This document shows positions 6,989 to 16,504 of a stretch of DNA of 38,687 bases, in pieces. Position 1 is the stretch's first letter. Each line of letters opens with the position of its first letter. A program made the position numbers and the translations under genes. Where the stretch lies: NCBI RefSeq assembly GCF_001431595.1, contig NZ_LDJO01000009.1, positions 1 to 38,687 of the forward strand, written 5' to 3'. The DNA comes from Stenotrophomonas acidaminiphila (GTDB lineage: Bacteria; Pseudomonadota; Gammaproteobacteria; Xanthomonadales; Xanthomonadaceae). A model generated the notes under the pieces. The model made no database searches. It worked only from the letters and a program-made list of their open reading frames with translations, and was not told the origin of the DNA.

Positions 6989-9895
6989 ATGAAACGATCG
7001 GTATTGAGTATGGCGCTGTCCGGACTGCTGGCCACGGCCGCTTTCGGCGTGGCCGGGGACGCGAACGCGATGGCGGTCCATGTCAACGGTGACCGCATCT
7101 TCCTGAGCGGTGATGTCACCCTGGCCGACATCATGGCGCTGCCGGCGATGCTGGCCAAGGCCGAGGCCGAAGGGCGGCCGTTCCGCGAGGTGGTGCTGCG
7201 CACGTCCAACGGCGGCGCGCTGATCAGCGGCGAATGGCTGCAGGCGGTGATCCGTACCGCCGGCCTGAACACCATCGTGTCCGGCCGCTGCATCTCCTCC
7301 TGCTCGATCATGCAGTCCGGTGGCGTCGAGCGTTACATGGCCGGTGACCTGCCGACCGAGGTCGACTCGGTGCAGATCCACGCCGCCAGCTCCGGCGGCC
7401 GCGTGACCTACGGGCCGTCGCCGCGCATGTTCGGCATCTACGCCGGCAACTACGGCGGCGGCATGGACGAGGAGCTGCTGTACAAGGCGCTGTTCCAGGT
7501 GACCCAGCCCAACGGCCTGCTGGTGTTCGCCGACCCGGCGCGCATCAACGGTGACTCGGTCAGCTTCGATCCGGACGGCACCGGCCGCGCGAAGGAGACC
7601 TTCCCCGGCCAGGACATGTTCAACAACAACATCATGACCTCGGCCGACTACAACAACCCGGGCGACACCCTGCGGGTGACGTCCAACGTGACCGGCGACA
7701 TCAATCCAGGCTACCTGCGTACCGGCAGGCTGCTGCAGGCACTGGTGGACGACGACTTCGCGCGCTGGACCGACGCCGACTACGGCACCACCTACATCAA
7801 CCTGGCCGTCACCCTCTACAACCTGGCGCAGGACGGCCCCAACGGCATCGGCCAGTTCTCGCTCCAGGACTATCTGAGCGACCCGGGGATCCAGGCACTG
7901 CTGCGCTCGAAGCTGCGCCTGGACCAGCTCGACAGCTCGGCCCTGGCCGACTCGGCAGGCGTGATCAGCATCGGCAACGGTGCGGTATGGCGGACCGCGG
8001 CCACCACCGGCGCGGACCTGATGCGCGTGGACAACGGCGCCATCGTGCTGGAAGGCGGCGCCCTGCGCACCACCGAACTGCGCGTGCAGCGTGACGGTGC
8101 GCTGGTCGGGCATGGCGACATCGGCTCGGCGACCATCGACTCCAATGCCATGCTCGGCATCACCGGCCCGTCGTGGCGCGAGGACGGCTTCAGCCGCGTG
8201 GTCATCAACGGCCTGCTGATGCCGCGCGGCGGCGACCTCACCACCCACGGCTACGTCAACATCCAGCCGGGCTCGCTGGTGGCCTTCGACGTGACCGAGG
8301 CCGGCGGCGCGGCGGCCGGCCGCCTGCGCGTGGGCGGGTTCTTCGACGACGGCATGAACGACGGTGCGCTGGTCGTGGCGCCGGGCGCGCAGCTGGCACT
8401 GAACGTGGCAGAGGGCTTCTATGGCGCCGACTACACCCGCGAGCTGATCGACGGGCCGATCTACATGGCTGGCGCCTACAAGGGCTTCCAGCAGGTCGCG
8501 CGCCTGGGCGATGACGCCTACAGCGCCAGCATCGTCGACGGCGAGGTGTTCCGCCCGCGCCACAACTCGCTGCTCAGCTTCAACGTGCACCAGAGCGCCG
8601 ACGGGCTGTGGCTGACCGCCAACACCGGCTTCGAGCAGACCGGGCTGTTCGCCAACACGCAGTCCGGCGATGGCCTGGGCCGCGCGCTGGCGGCGGCCGC
8701 CAACAGCGGTCGCGCCGGCATGAAGCCGCTGCTGGGCGCGCTGCAGTTCTCCGACCGCGACGTGATCCGGCAGCAGGCCGGTGCGCTGCGCGGCGACGCG
8801 CACGCCACCCTGCAGCTGGCCGACGCCGCGCTGGTCGACAGCATCGGCAGCGTCATCCAGCACCACCAGTTCGACATGCGCAGCAACGGTGGCGATGCCG
8901 ATGGCCTGGCCGCGCGTGCGGCGCAGGCGGCGTCGGCGCAGCCGGGCACGGGCAACAGCAGCCTGTTCAGCCAGCTGGCCATGCACCTGGTCGAGCCGGC
9001 CGCCAATGGCGAAGGCGAGGGCGGCATGCAGGGCGGCGACAGCCGTCGTGGCGTCGGCATCTGGGGTCGTGGCTTCAGTACCCAGGGCCGGATCAAGGCG
9101 CAGGGCGATGTTGCCGGGATGAAGCAGAACATCGGTGGCATCGTGATCGGCGCCGACACCCGCGTGGCCGACGACAAGGTGGCGCTGGGCGTGAGCGTGG
9201 CCGCGGCCGACATGTCGGCCAAGGGCCGCGACGGCTCTGATTTCCACGGCGACGTCCGTGCCCTGGACATCGGCGGCTACCTGGATGCGGCCTATGCCAA
9301 GGGTTACGTGGCCGCGTCGGTGCGCTACACCGACCTGAGCCACGACACCCGCCGCGGCATTGCCGGCATCGAGGGCCTGGACGCCCCGCTGCGCGCCAAG
9401 TACGACAGCGACGCGCTGTCGGCACGCCTGGAGCACGGCCTGTTGTTCACCACCGCCGGTGGCACCGTGGTGCAGCCGCTGCTGCCGGTGGTCGACTACA
9501 CCCGCCTGTCCAACGCCCGCTTCAACGAAGGCCAGGCCGTCGGCGCGCTGACCGGTCGCAGCGGCAGCCTGGAGAGCGTGCGCGTCGGCGCCGGCCTGCA
9601 GCTGTTCAAGAGCTTCCACGGCAGCAACGGCGAGCGCATCACCCCGCACGCGCGGGTGCTGTGGCAGCAGGAGCTGGGCGATTCGCAGGCCCGCTTCACC
9701 TCGGCCTTCGCCGCGGCGCCGGACCTGACCTTCGGCGCGGCCAGCCAGGACGTGGGCGAGCAGCTGCTGTCGTGGAACCTGGGCGTCAGCAGTCGTGCCA
9801 GCGAGCGCCTGTCGGTGATGTTCGACTACGTCGGTGAACGCCGCGACGGCCAGACCGTGAACGGGGTCATGCTGGGCGTGGGTTACCGCTTCTGA
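6989..9895 (+). CDS. Autotransporter with a ClpP-like (COG3904-type) passenger domain
   Basis: A 968-residue type V secreted protein. The ATG at 6989 is chosen because GGAGAG sits ten bases upstream and a good signal peptide follows (residues 1-27, ending DANA). Residues about 35-195 match the layout of periplasmic ClpP/SppA-like proteins: REVVLRTSNGGALISGEWLQ resembles the usual LNSxGG strand-loop, GRCISSCSIMQSGG carries the candidate nucleophile Ser103 in the C-x-S-x-C context, SVQIHAAS carries candidate His131, and GGGMDEELLYKAL with NGLLVFADPARING follow as in that family. Residues about 320-640 are repetitive, beta-helix-like passenger (GNGAVWRTA, VDNGAIVLEGGALRTTELRV). Residues about 690-968 are the autotransporter barrel, opening IWGRGFSTQGRIKAQGD and ending GVGYRF. 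It diverges from the FecI-FecR-receptor operon. Peptidase activity is inferred; residue pairing should be treated as a prediction. Confidence 0.8.
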   Translation: MKRSVLSMALSGLLATAAFGVAGDANAMAVHVNGDRIFLSGDVTLADIMALPAMLAKAEAEGRPFREVVLRTSNGGALISGEWLQAVIRTAGLNTIVSGRCISSCSIMQSGGVERYMAGDLPTEVDSVQIHAASSGGRVTYGPSPRMFGIYAGNYGGGMDEELLYKALFQVTQPNGLLVFADPARINGDSVSFDPDGTGRAKETFPGQDMFNNNIMTSADYNNPGDTLRVTSNVTGDINPGYLRTGRLLQALVDDDFARWTDADYGTTYINLAVTLYNLAQDGPNGIGQFSLQDYLSDPGIQALLRSKLRLDQLDSSALADSAGVISIGNGAVWRTAATTGADLMRVDNGAIVLEGGALRTTELRVQRDGALVGHGDIGSATIDSNAMLGITGPSWREDGFSRVVINGLLMPRGGDLTTHGYVNIQPGSLVAFDVTEAGGAAAGRLRVGGFFDDGMNDGALVVAPGAQLALNVAEGFYGADYTRELIDGPIYMAGAYKGFQQVARLGDDAYSASIVDGEVFRPRHNSLLSFNVHQSADGLWLTANTGFEQTGLFANTQSGDGLGRALAAAANSGRAGMKPLLGALQFSDRDVIRQQAGALRGDAHATLQLADAALVDSIGSVIQHHQFDMRSNGGDADGLAARAAQAASAQPGTGNSSLFSQLAMHLVEPAANGEGEGGMQGGDSRRGVGIWGRGFSTQGRIKAQGDVAGMKQNIGGIVIGADTRVADDKVALGVSVAAADMSAKGRDGSDFHGDVRALDIGGYLDAAYAKGYVAASVRYTDLSHDTRRGIAGIEGLDAPLRAKYDSDALSARLEHGLLFTTAGGTVVQPLLPVVDYTRLSNARFNEGQAVGALTGRSGSLESVRVGAGLQLFKSFHGSNGERITPHARVLWQQELGDSQARFTSAFAAAPDLTFGAASQDVGEQLLSWNLGVSSRASERLSVMFDYVGERRDGQTVNGVMLGVGYRF

Positions 9896-9905
9896 TGCAC
9901 CAAGT

Positions 9906-9937
9906 CCTCCCGGTGGCCGGCGCCGGCCGCCGGGAGG
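9906..9937. terminator. Long GC-rich hairpin after the autotransporter gene
   Basis: CCTCCCGG and GGCCGG (9906-9920) pair with CCGGCC and CCGGGAGG (9923-9937), with one mismatch. It starts 11 bases after the stop. There is no T tract, so it is either a weak or factor-assisted terminator or an mRNA-stabilising structure. Confidence 0.5.
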
Positions 9938-9966
9938 CGACATGAACGCGCGCCTTGTGTGCGGGT

Positions 9967-9987
9967 GCGACAACATGTCGCATGTTG
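9967..9987. promoter_or_regulatory. Overlapping inverted repeats upstream of cyoA
   Basis: CAACATG-TCG-CATGTTG (9971-9987) is a perfect 7+3+7 inverted repeat. It overlaps a second one, GCGACA-ACA-TGTCGC (9967-9981). Both lie about 190 bases before cyoA and could be an operator for the oxidase operon. A TAGAAT sequence at 10048-10053 is a possible -10 box, but no good -35 precedes it. The remainder of 9938-10175 shows only a short TCCAGC/GCTGGA hairpin near 9996-10010. Confidence 0.35.
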
Positions 9988-10175
9988 AATCGGGCTCCAG
10001 CTGCGCTGGATCATTGTCAATGCCTTTCTAAAGTGATGGGCGAAGCCTAGAATTGCCGCGCTGAATCCGGCAGTCCCGTATACGTTTTCCCCGGCGGTTC
10101 ATCACCGGGTGGTCGTTTCGCGCAAGCGTGCAAGGGAGTGCCGGACCAGGCCCCCCCTCGCAATTGGATCGACCG

Positions 10176-11207
10176 ATGATTCCGTTGAAATCACTTGGAC
10201 GCAGCCTGCGTCCGGGCATGCTGCTTGTCCTGTCCGCGCTGTTGGCGGGCTGCGACGCGGCCATCCTCAACCCCAAAGGCCAGATCGGCCAGGACGAGAA
10301 GACCCTGCTGATCACCGCCACGGTGCTGATGCTGCTGGTCGTCGTCCCCGTGATCGTGATGACCCTGGCGTTCGCGTGGAAGTACCGCGCCTCCAACACC
10401 AAGGCCCGCTACGAGCCCAAGTGGTCGCATTCCACCGCCATCGAAGTGGTGGTGTGGTCGATCCCCTGCATGATCGTGCTGGTGCTGGCGGTGCTGACCT
10501 GGCGTTCCTCGCACGCGCTGGACCCGTACCGGCCGATCGAATCCGAGCGCGCCCCGGTGGTGGTCGAGGCGATCTCGATGGACTGGAAGTGGCTGTTCGT
10601 CTACCCGGAAGAGAAGGTGGCCGTGGTCAACGAGCTGACCTTCCCGGTCGATGCGCCGCTGAACCTGAAGATCACCTCCGACACGGTGATGAGCGCGTTC
10701 TTCATCCCGAGCCTGGGCAGCATGGTCTACTCGATGGCGGGCATGCAGACCAAGCTGCACCTGATCGCCAACGAGGCCGGCGCGTTCGAGGGCATGGCCT
10801 CGCACTACAGCGGTTCGGGCTTCAACAAGATGCATTTCACCGCGCACGCGGTGAGCGACGAGCAGTACCGCGCCTGGCTGGACAAGGTCCGCGCCAGCGA
10901 CAGGCTGCTGGACAAGGCCGCGTTCACCGAACTGGGCGCCGAGAAGAACCATGACTGGTATCCGGTGACCTATTACGGCCGCACCGAAGCCGGTCTGTTC
11001 GACTGGATCCTGGCCCGCCACATGGGCGAGAACCACCACTTCGGCATGAAGAAGCACGACCACGCGGCCGCGCCGCAGGATGCCGCCGTGCACGCGGGCC
11101 ATGACGGCCACGACGCGGGCGACAGCCGGCCGGACGCTGCCGATGACGCCGGACACAACGCTGACGAGCACGCCGCCCACGCCGGGCACGGCGCCTCGGG
11201 AGAATGA
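10176..11207 (+). CDS. cyoA: Cytochrome bo3-type quinol oxidase subunit II
   Basis: A 343-residue lipoprotein subunit of the terminal quinol oxidase, which couples quinol oxidation to O2 reduction and proton pumping. A lipobox (LSALLAGC, Cys about residue 25) is followed by two membrane spans (about 42-66 and 88-108) and a periplasmic cupredoxin-like domain ([20 protein letters not shown], then [20 protein letters not shown]). The CuA cysteine pair of cytochrome c oxidases is absent ([12 protein letters not shown] instead), as expected for quinol oxidases. The last 55 or so residues are an unusual His/Asp/Ala-rich tail ([10 protein letters not shown] and [10 protein letters not shown]) not present in the E. 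coli protein as I recall it. The ATG at 10176 fits the signal sequence. The stop overlaps the cyoB start. Confidence 0.95.
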   Translation: MIPLKSLGRSLRPGMLLVLSALLAGCDAAILNPKGQIGQDEKTLLITATVLMLLVVVPVIVMTLAFAWKYRASNTKARYEPKWSHSTAIEVVVWSIPCMIVLVLAVLTWRSSHALDPYRPIESERAPVVVEAISMDWKWLFVYPEEKVAVVNELTFPVDAPLNLKITSDTVMSAFFIPSLGSMVYSMAGMQTKLHLIANEAGAFEGMASHYSGSGFNKMHFTAHAVSDEQYRAWLDKVRASDRLLDKAAFTELGAEKNHDWYPVTYYGRTEAGLFDWILARHMGENHHFGMKKHDHAAAPQDAAVHAGHDGHDAGDSRPDAADDAGHNADEHAAHAGHGASGE

Positions 11208-13210
11208 CAATGCTGGGCAAACTGACTATCGAAGCGGTCCCGTACCACGAGCCGATCATCATGATCACGCTCGGCGCGGCCGGGCTGATCGGCCTGCTGG
11301 TGCTGGGCCTGATCACCCGCGCCAGGCTGTGGGGCTACCTGTGGAACGAGTGGTTCACCTCGGTGGACCACAAGAAGATCGGCGCGATGTACCTGATCGT
11401 CGCCTTCATCATGATGCTGCGCGGCTTCGCCGACGCGATCATGATGCGCCTGCAGCAGGCCGTCGCCGCCGGTGGCGCCGAGGGCTACCTGCCACCGCAT
11501 CACTACGACCAGATCTTCACCGCCCACGGCGTGATCATGATCTTCTTCGTGGCGATGCCGCTGATCACCGGCCTGATGAACCTGGTCGTGCCGCTGCAGA
11601 TCGGCGCGCGCGACGTCGCCTTCCCGTTCCTGAACTCGCTCAGCTTCTGGCTGTTCGTGGCCGGCGCGGGCCTGGTGATGATTTCGCTGGGCGTGGGTGA
11701 ATTCGCGCAGACCGGCTGGCTGGCGTTCCCGCCCCTGTCGGGCAAGGAATACAGTCCCGGCGTAGGCGTGGATTACTACATCTGGGGCCTGCAGGTCTCC
11801 GGCCTGGGTACCACGCTGAGCGGCATCAACTTCTTCATCACCATCCTCAAGATGCGCACCCCGGGCATGAAGCTGATGCACATGCCGGTGTTCAGCTGGA
11901 CCGCGCTGGTGACCAACGTGCTGATCATCGCCGCGTTCCCGGTGCTGACCGTCACCCTGGTGCTGCTGACCCTGGACCGCTACCTGGGCATGCACTTCTT
12001 CACCAATGACGGCGGCGGCAACGCCATGCTGTACATCAACCTGATCTGGATCTGGGGCCACCCGGAGGTCTACATCCTGGTGCTGCCGGCGTTCGGTGTG
12101 TTCTCCGAGGTCATCGCCACCTTCTCGCGCAAGACCCTGTTCGGCTACAAGGGCATGGTGTACGCCACGGCCTGCATCGGCGTGCTGTCGTTCATCGTGT
12201 GGCTGCACCACTTCTTCACCATGGGTTCGGGTGCCAACGTCAATGCCTTCTTCGGCATCACGACGATGATCATCTCGATCCCGACCGGCGTGAAGATCTT
12301 CAACTGGCTGTTCACGATGTACCGCGGCCGCGTGCACTTCACCTCGCCGGTGCTGTGGACCATCGGCTTCATGGTCACCTTCGTCATCGGCGGCATGACC
12401 GGCGTGATGCTGGCGATCCCGGCCATCGACTTCGTGCTGCACAACTCGCTGTTCCTGATCGCCCACTTCCACAACGTGATCATCGGCGGCGTGGTGTTCG
12501 GCATGTTCGCCGGCATCACCTACTGGTTCCCGAAGATGTTCGGCTTCAAGCTGGACGAGACCTGGGGCAAGCGCGCGTTCTGGTGCTGGTTCATCGGCTT
12601 CTACGTGGCCTTCATGCCGCTGTACGTGCTGGGCTTCATGGGCGTCACCCGCCGCCTGCAGAGCTATCCGAACGCCGACTACCAGCCGTACTTCGTGGTC
12701 GCGATGATCGGTGCCTTCATCATCGGCGCCGGCATCCTGTGCCAGGTGATCCAGATCATCGTGTCCATCCGCGACCGCAAGAAGAACGTGGACCTGACCG
12801 GCGACCCGTGGGATGCGCGCACGCTGGAGTGGGAAACCGCTTCGCCGGTGCAGTTCTACAACTTCGCCGTCCTGCCCAAGGGCGAGGAACTGGACGATTT
12901 CTGGGAGCGCAAGCAGCGTGGCGAAGCCTGGCCGAAGCCGGCCCGCTACAGCGACATCCACATGCCGCGCAACACCGGTACCGGCGTGGTGATCGGCGCC
13001 TTCAGCCTGGTGTTCGGCTTCGCGATGATCTGGCACATCTGGTGGCTGGCCATCGTCGGCCTGGTCGGCATGATCGGCACCTTCATCTACCGCACGTTCG
13101 ACAATGACGTGGATTACTGGGTGCCGGCCGCCGAAGTGGAACGCATCGAAAACGAACATCGCCGCCACCTGGAAGCGCAGGGGCTGGTGAAGACCGAGGT
13201 GAAGGCATGA
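11204..13210 (+). CDS. cyoB: Cytochrome bo3-type quinol oxidase subunit I
   Basis: A 668-residue catalytic subunit holding the low-spin haem and the haem-CuB centre, with about 14-15 membrane spans. The haem-copper signature is visible. An early HG in [16 protein letters not shown] is a haem ligand. [15 protein letters not shown] carries the CuB His and the cross-linked Tyr. WLHHFFTMG carries the His pair. [14 protein letters not shown] carries the distal haem and CuB-side histidines. Length and the soluble C-terminal tail match CyoB (E. coli about 663). The ATG at 11204 overlaps the cyoA stop as ATGA; the next ATG (11210) is better spaced from GGAGA and is an equally good start, two residues shorter. 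Confidence 0.97.
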   Translation: MTMLGKLTIEAVPYHEPIIMITLGAAGLIGLLVLGLITRARLWGYLWNEWFTSVDHKKIGAMYLIVAFIMMLRGFADAIMMRLQQAVAAGGAEGYLPPHHYDQIFTAHGVIMIFFVAMPLITGLMNLVVPLQIGARDVAFPFLNSLSFWLFVAGAGLVMISLGVGEFAQTGWLAFPPLSGKEYSPGVGVDYYIWGLQVSGLGTTLSGINFFITILKMRTPGMKLMHMPVFSWTALVTNVLIIAAFPVLTVTLVLLTLDRYLGMHFFTNDGGGNAMLYINLIWIWGHPEVYILVLPAFGVFSEVIATFSRKTLFGYKGMVYATACIGVLSFIVWLHHFFTMGSGANVNAFFGITTMIISIPTGVKIFNWLFTMYRGRVHFTSPVLWTIGFMVTFVIGGMTGVMLAIPAIDFVLHNSLFLIAHFHNVIIGGVVFGMFAGITYWFPKMFGFKLDETWGKRAFWCWFIGFYVAFMPLYVLGFMGVTRRLQSYPNADYQPYFVVAMIGAFIIGAGILCQVIQIIVSIRDRKKNVDLTGDPWDARTLEWETASPVQFYNFAVLPKGEELDDFWERKQRGEAWPKPARYSDIHMPRNTGTGVVIGAFSLVFGFAMIWHIWWLAIVGLVGMIGTFIYRTFDNDVDYWVPAAEVERIENEHRRHLEAQGLVKTEVKA

Positions 13211-13845
13211 GCACGACCGCCCACACGCTGAACCATGGCCACGCCGCGCACGCGGCGGACCATGGCCACGACCACGAGCACCACCACGACACCGGCGAGA
13301 AGACCATCTTCGGTTTCTGGGTGTACCTGATGAGCGACCTGCTCATCTTCGCCTCGCTGTTCGTCACCTACGTTGTGCTGGCCGGCGGTACCAACGGCGG
13401 CCCGGGCGCCAAGGAGCTGTTCGACCTCAAGTTCGTGGCCGGCGAGACCGCGCTGCTGCTGATCTCGTCGCTGACCTTCGGCCTGGGCATGATCGCCATG
13501 CACCAGAAGAAGGTCGGCCTGATGTTCACCTGGCTGGTCATCACCTGGCTGCTGGGCGCCGGCTTCATGGCCATGGAGATCTGGGAGTTCAACCACCTGG
13601 TGCACCAGGGCTACGGCCCGGACCACAGCGCCTTCCTGTCGGCGTTCTTCGCCCTGGTCGGTACCCACGGCCTGCACGTCAGCGCCGGCCTGCTGTGGCT
13701 GCTGGTGATGTTCATCCAGCTCAAGCGCAACGGCCTGACCCAGACCAACAAGACCCGCATGGCGTGCCTGAGCCTGTTCTGGCACTTCCTGGACCTGGTC
13801 TGGATCGGCGTGTTCTCTGTCGTCTACCTGTCGGGAGCCCTCTGA
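13207..13845 (+). CDS. cyoC: Cytochrome bo3-type quinol oxidase subunit III
   Basis: A 212-residue membrane subunit with five spans, which stabilises subunit I. The His-rich cytoplasmic N-terminus ([19 protein letters not shown]) resembles that of E. coli CyoC. The family pattern [21 protein letters not shown] begins the first span, and [20 protein letters not shown] with [16 protein letters not shown] follow later. The ATG overlaps the cyoB stop by four bases. Translational coupling through the operon is likely. Confidence 0.96.
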   Translation: MSTTAHTLNHGHAAHAADHGHDHEHHHDTGEKTIFGFWVYLMSDLLIFASLFVTYVVLAGGTNGGPGAKELFDLKFVAGETALLLISSLTFGLGMIAMHQKKVGLMFTWLVITWLLGAGFMAMEIWEFNHLVHQGYGPDHSAFLSAFFALVGTHGLHVSAGLLWLLVMFIQLKRNGLTQTNKTRMACLSLFWHFLDLVWIGVFSVVYLSGAL

Positions 13846-14186
13846 TGTCCGCACATGACAACCACGCCCACGGTGCCGGCGGCGAGAGCCACGGCAGCGT
13901 CAAGTCCTACCTGATCGGCTTCGTGCTGGCGGCCATCCTGACCATCATCCCGTTCTGGGTGGTGATGAGCGGTGGCCTGTCCTCGACCTTCGCCACGGCG
14001 ATGGTGATCCTGGTCTCCGGCCTGCTGCAGCTGCTGGTCCACCTGGTGTTCTTCCTGCACCTGGACCGCTCCTCGGCCGCGCGCTGGAACGTCAATGCCG
14101 GCCTGTTCACCGTGGTGGTGATCGGCATCATCGTCGCCGGCACGCTGTGGGTCATGTGGAACATGAACTACCACATGATGCACTGA
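13845..14186 (+). CDS. cyoD: Cytochrome bo3-type quinol oxidase subunit IV
   Basis: A 113-residue accessory subunit with three membrane spans (about 21-42, 49-70, 82-104), needed for assembly of the CuB site. It begins [20 protein letters not shown], close to the E. coli pattern, and ends WVMWNMNYHMMH, the CyoD signature tail. Its ATG shares one base with the cyoC stop. No cyoE (haem O synthase) follows: the operon ends in a terminator, so that gene must lie elsewhere if haem O is used. Confidence 0.95.
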   Translation: MSAHDNHAHGAGGESHGSVKSYLIGFVLAAILTIIPFWVVMSGGLSSTFATAMVILVSGLLQLLVHLVFFLHLDRSSAARWNVNAGLFTVVVIGIIVAGTLWVMWNMNYHMMH

Positions 14187-14213
14187 CGCCGTACGACGCC
14201 GCGATCGAAAGCC

Positions 14214-14238
14214 AGGCCGCCCCCCGGGGCGGCCTTTT
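14214..14238 (+). terminator. Rho-independent terminator of cyoABCD
   Basis: AGGCCGCCCC pairs with GGGGCGGCCT around a two- to four-base loop and is followed by TTTT. It begins 28 bases after the cyoD stop. Confidence 0.8.
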
Positions 14239-14308
14239 CGTTGCGCGTGCGTCGCAGGCGCCGGGCCGGCGCGTGTCCGGGCGGCGCCGGCCGGGTGCGA
14301 GACTGCGC

Positions 14309-16366
14309 TCAGCCGGCCCGCTGCAGGAAGGTTTCCGCATCCATCGGCCGGCCGAGGTGGTAGCCCTGTAGCAGGTCGCAGCCGAGCTGGTCGAGGAATG
14401 CGCGCTGGACCTCGGTCTCCACCCCTTCGGCCACGACCTGCAACTGCAGCGAGCGGCCGAGCGCGACGATCGAGGAGACAATGGCCGCGTCCTCCGGGTT
14501 GTGCTCCAGGTCGCGCACGAACGCGCGGTCGATCTTCAGTTCCGAGGCCGGCATGCGCTTGAGGTACAGCAGGCTGGAATAGCCGGTGCCGAAATCGTCG
14601 ATGGCGATCTTCACCCCCATCGCGGTCAGCGTGTTGAGCCGCTGCAGGCTGTCCTCGACGTCCTTCATCGCCGTGGTCTCGGTGACCTCCAGGGTCAGGT
14701 GGGCGGGGTCCAGCGCATGCCGCCGGAGTGTCTCGCGCACCGTTTCCACCAGCGCCTGCGAGGCGAACTGCAGCGGCGACAGGTTCACCGCCATCGACCA
14801 GCCGGGGTGGCCGGCATCATGCCAGGCGCGCAGCTGGGCGCAGGCGCGGTCCAGCACCCAGTCGCCGATGGCCAGGATCAGGCCGCTGCGCTCGGCGATG
14901 GGGATGAACGTATCCGGGCCCAGCAGGCCCAGTTCCGGGTGCTGCCAGCGCAGCAGCGCCTCGGCGCCGATCACCGGCTTGCCGCTGGCCGGAAACTTGG
15001 GCTGGTAGTGCAGCAGCAGTTCGTCGCGCGCGATCGCCCGGCGCAGGTCCTGCAGCAGGCGCAGGCGGCGGCTGGTGCTGGCCTGCATCGCCGGGGTGAA
15101 GAACGTGTAGCCGTTGCGGCCGGACTGCTTGGTGTGGTGCATCGCCGCGTCGGCGTGCGCCATCAGCTCGCGCTCGCTGGTGGCATCGTCCGGGTACAGC
15201 GCGATGCCCAGGCTGGCGCTGAGCTGCAGCTCGGCGCCGTCGATCAGCAGCGGTTCGGCCACCGCCGCGGTGACGCGTTCGGCGATCACCACCGCATCGT
15301 CGGTCGATTCCACCCCGAGTACCGCGACGAACTCGTCGCCGCCGAGGCGGGCGAGGGTGTCCTGCGGCCGCAGCAGCCCGCGTACCCGTTCGGCCACGCG
15401 CGCCAGCAGGCGGTCGCCGAACTGGTGGCCGTAGGCGTCGTTGACCAGCTTGAAGCCGTCCAGGTCGCAGAACAGCACCGCGACCGAGGTGCCGTGCCGG
15501 TGCGCGTTCTCGATCGCCTGTTCGATCCGGTCCTGCAGCAGCATGCGGTTGGGCAGGCGGGTGAGCGGGTCGTGCAGCGACGCCTCCACCAGCTCCTGGT
15601 TGGCGCGCGCCAGCGAGTCGGCCAGGTGGCCGGTGCGGTGGTGCAGGCGCCGGTCGAACAGCGAGGCGACCAGGGTGATGCCGATGATGGCCACGGTGGC
15701 CACGATCACCAGCACCGCCAGCCAGCGGGTTTCCAGCCCGCCATCGATCACCGCCGCGCAGATGCTGCCGGCCGGGAAGGTCGCGGCGGCCATGCCGGTG
15801 TAGTGCATGCCGACGATCGCCAGGCCCATCACCAGCGAGGCGGCCAGTCGCAGCAGCCGGGTATGGCGGCTCTCGCGGCGCAGCCACAGCGCGATCCACA
15901 GCGCCGCGCCGGACGCGCCGATGGCGACCAGGATCGAGGCGGCGAACCACAGCGGGTCGTAGTCGATGCCCGGCTGCATGCGCATCGCCGCCATGCCCAG
16001 GTAGTGCATGGCGGCGATGCCGCTGCCCATCAGCACGGCGCCGGCCACCAGCCGTGGCAACGGCAGGTGTGGCCGCGACGCCAGCCACAGGGCATAGGCC
16101 GATGCGCCGATCGAAGCGGCCATCGAGTACAGGGTGATGGCCAGGTCGTAGCCCACCGGGATCGGCAGGTGGAAGGCCAGCATGGCGATGAAGTGCATCG
16201 ACCAGATGCCCAGGCCCATCGCCAGGGCGCCGCCGGCCATCCAGCCATACAGGCCGCGCCCGCGCGCCGTCGCCAGGCGTCCGGCCATGTCCAGGGCGGT
16301 GTACGAGGCGAGGATGGCGACCAGCAGGGAAAAGACGACCAGGATCGGGTTATAGGTGCCAACCAT
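14309..16366 (-). CDS. MHYT-GGDEF-EAL membrane c-di-GMP cyclase/phosphodiesterase
   Basis: A 685-residue inner-membrane protein. The N-terminal 250 residues hold seven spans with three MHYT repeats (MHFIAM, MHYLGM, MHYTGM), a proposed copper-linked sensor of O2, CO or NO. A GGDEF domain (about 260-425) has an intact RLGGDEF active site and an RPQD inhibitory-site motif five residues upstream. An EAL domain (about 435-680) has intact EALLRW, NLSPLQF, LEVTETTAM, IDDFGTGYSSLLYL and VAEGVET. Both catalytic activities could therefore work; the balance is unknown. I start at MVGTYNP, where the first span begins; an upstream GTG (16405) would add 13 residues. It stands alone, convergent with cyo. 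An oxygen- or NO-sensing role next to an oxidase operon is suggestive only. Confidence 0.93.
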   Translation of the reverse strand: MVGTYNPILVVFSLLVAILASYTALDMAGRLATARGRGLYGWMAGGALAMGLGIWSMHFIAMLAFHLPIPVGYDLAITLYSMAASIGASAYALWLASRPHLPLPRLVAGAVLMGSGIAAMHYLGMAAMRMQPGIDYDPLWFAASILVAIGASGAALWIALWLRRESRHTRLLRLAASLVMGLAIVGMHYTGMAAATFPAGSICAAVIDGGLETRWLAVLVIVATVAIIGITLVASLFDRRLHHRTGHLADSLARANQELVEASLHDPLTRLPNRMLLQDRIEQAIENAHRHGTSVAVLFCDLDGFKLVNDAYGHQFGDRLLARVAERVRGLLRPQDTLARLGGDEFVAVLGVESTDDAVVIAERVTAAVAEPLLIDGAELQLSASLGIALYPDDATSERELMAHADAAMHHTKQSGRNGYTFFTPAMQASTSRRLRLLQDLRRAIARDELLLHYQPKFPASGKPVIGAEALLRWQHPELGLLGPDTFIPIAERSGLILAIGDWVLDRACAQLRAWHDAGHPGWSMAVNLSPLQFASQALVETVRETLRRHALDPAHLTLEVTETTAMKDVEDSLQRLNTLTAMGVKIAIDDFGTGYSSLLYLKRMPASELKIDRAFVRDLEHNPEDAAIVSSIVALGRSLQLQVVAEGVETEVQRAFLDQLGCDLLQGYHLGRPMDAETFLQRAG

Positions 16367-16504
16367 GCGGGGAGCGTCCGGCGGTTCGTCGATGCAAGAG
16401 TGCACCAGACAGCGGCGCCTGGGTGTGCTTCTTTAGTCGTGAGGGTCGCATCGGCTGCGACGGCTGGCGGGTATCCTGTGCCGGCCCCCAGCGAAGGAAC
16501 CCCG

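Noticed and set aside
6215..9976. Very long minus-strand open frame (over 1200 codons) opposite the autotransporter gene
   Set aside because: It is a shadow produced by high GC at the third position of the plus-strand gene. It has His/Val/Gln/Ala-rich composition without any domain, and the plus-strand gene has a signal peptide, passenger and barrel.
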